From positions 6,004,001-6,068,000 of the forward strand of contig NZ_CP061080.1 in the NCBI RefSeq assembly GCF_014495845.1: a DNA stretch of 64,000 nt, given 5' to 3'. The translations under genes were made by a program, and so were the position numbers. Position 1 is the stretch's first letter. Every line of letters starts with the position of its first letter. The notes beneath the pieces are model-generated. The model did not search any database, was not told the origin of the DNA, and was given only the letters and a program-made list of their open reading frames with translations. The stretch is from Aquibium microcysteis (GTDB lineage Bacteria; Pseudomonadota; Alphaproteobacteria; Rhizobiales; Rhizobiaceae). Positions 63,253-64,000 of this stretch are shown piece by piece.

Positions 63253-64000
63253 TCAAGTCTGCGGCGCCTCGCCGGCGAGTTCTTCGACACGCCAGGCGGC
63301 GCCCGGGCCGTCGGCGAGCAGCCGCGCCAGCACCGGCAGCATCGTCTCCAGTTCGCCGGCGAGCGGGAAGGGCGGGTTGACGATCAGCATGCCCGTCCCG
63401 TCCAGCCGCGGCACCGGCCCGGCGCCGCGGATCGTCAGCGAAACGTCCAGCACCCGCGGAATGCCGCCGGCCCGAAAGGAGTCGCGGAAACGCTCCGCCG
63501 CCTGCCGGTCCTTGACCGGGTACCAGACGGCATAGACCCCGCCCGGCCAGCGTCGATGGGCTTTGGCGAGTTTCGCGGCGATCCGCTCGAACTCGCCCGT
63601 CTCCTCGAAGGGCGGGTCAATCAGCACCAGCCCGCGCTTCTCCTTCGGCGGCAGCTGGGCGCCGAGCGCCAGCCAGCCGTCGAGTGGGATCACGCGCGTC
63701 TGGAAGTCGCCCGCGAATTCCTGCTTCAGCGTCTCCGCATCGGCGGGATGCAGTTCCACCGCCGTCAGCCGGTCCTGCGGCCGCAGGAGGTGCCGCACGA
63801 GCCGCGGCGAGCCGGGATAGAACCGCACCCCGCCGCCCGGGTTGAAGGCCCGCACCGCGTCGAGATAGGGCGACAAGAGCGCGGCGGCCGCAGGGTCGAC
63901 CGCCGCGTCGATCACCCGGCCGATGCCGCCCTGCCATTCGCCGGTCTTCTGCGCCGCCTCCGAGGTGAGGTCGTAGAGGCCGATCCCGGCATGGGTGTCG
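63253..64000 (-). CDS. rlmJ: 23S rRNA (adenine2030-N6)-methyltransferase, cut by window edge
   Basis: The last 249 codons of RlmJ. DTHAGIGLYDLTSEAAQKTG is the conserved early segment, PGSPRLVRHLL follows, and IDPPFEE is the N6-adenine methyltransferase D-P-P-F motif. The N-terminal ~45 residues (usually an N-Y-R-H-A-x-H-A-G-N start) lie beyond the right edge. It modifies A2030 in 23S rRNA. The end DELAGEAPQT-like tail (VEELAGEAPQT) is complete. Confidence 0.93.
   Translation of the reverse strand, partial: DTHAGIGLYDLTSEAAQKTGEWQGGIGRVIDAAVDPAAAALLSPYLDAVRAFNPGGGVRFYPGSPRLVRHLLRPQDRLTAVELHPADAETLKQEFAGDFQTRVIPLDGWLALGAQLPPKEKRGLVLIDPPFEETGEFERIAAKLAKAHRRWPGGVYAVWYPVKDRQAAERFRDSFRAGGIPRVLDVSLTIRGAGPVPRLDGTGMLIVNPPFPLAGELETMLPVLARLLADGPGAAWRVEELAGEAPQT

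Overview
The window is a high-GC (about 68%) chromosomal segment of an alphaproteobacterium, most likely a Hyphomicrobiales (Rhizobiales) member near Phyllobacteriaceae/Mesorhizobium. This is inferred from gene order (rpsF-rpsR-rplI and fabD-fabG-acpP-fabF-mltG-yicC-gmk), from the Omp25/31-type porin-like protein with rhizobial signal, from psd-pssA for membrane phospholipids, and from GC-rich palindromic intergenic repeats of the kind common in this group. Genus is not established. Almost everything is core housekeeping. The unusual material is concentrated in 0.5-6.4 kb (three palindromic repeats and a decayed gene) and 12.1-14.7 kb (a tandem repeat array split by an IS110 element).

Left part (0-12 kb): a citramalate synthase cut by the window edge; a DUF559 / GFA-type zinc protein / proline iminopeptidase operon; cysS; a possible 60-residue small protein; an SRAP (YedK) DNA-repair protein; the remains of a glycerophosphodiester phosphodiesterase; a LOG-family phosphoribohydrolase; an Ala/Pro-rich LysM protein; and an ArsR-type regulator followed by an Atm1-type ABC exporter.

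Repeat/IS region (12.1-14.7 kb): about five copies of a ~292-bp hairpin-rich unit stand head to tail. An IS110-family element sits inside the third copy. The non-coding stretch upstream of its transposase folds as a bridge RNA, and all four guide segments can be matched by eye: two to the flanking repeat target and two to the element's own ends, all sharing an AT core dinucleotide.

Middle (14.9-30 kb): psd-pssA, a DMT exporter, RidA, an SDR, a guanidine-II (mini-ykkC) riboswitch with its SMR guanidinium exporter, the leftward dnaB-alr-radA-cvpA-purF cluster, a secreted protein with two caspase-like domains, and the rpsF-rpsR-rplI ribosomal cluster.

Right part (30-64 kb): an M20 amidohydrolase; the rightward fatty-acid/cell-wall cluster fabD-fabG-acpP-fabF-mltG-yicC-gmk; the leftward outer-membrane biogenesis operon lptF-lptG-lptD-surA-pdxA-rsmA; pepA-holC; an ABC-F ATPase with a crotonase; a glycine-rich, collagen-like secreted protein; a DinB-fold protein; two glutathione transferases; ndk; a PAS-GGDEF-EAL cyclic-di-GMP protein; the pteridine reductase-like SDR/uvrC/pgsA/moaD/moaE operon; an outer-membrane beta-barrel protein; an exported hypothetical protein; and rlmJ, cut by the right edge. 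No rRNA genes, tRNA genes, CRISPR arrays or prophage genes were seen.
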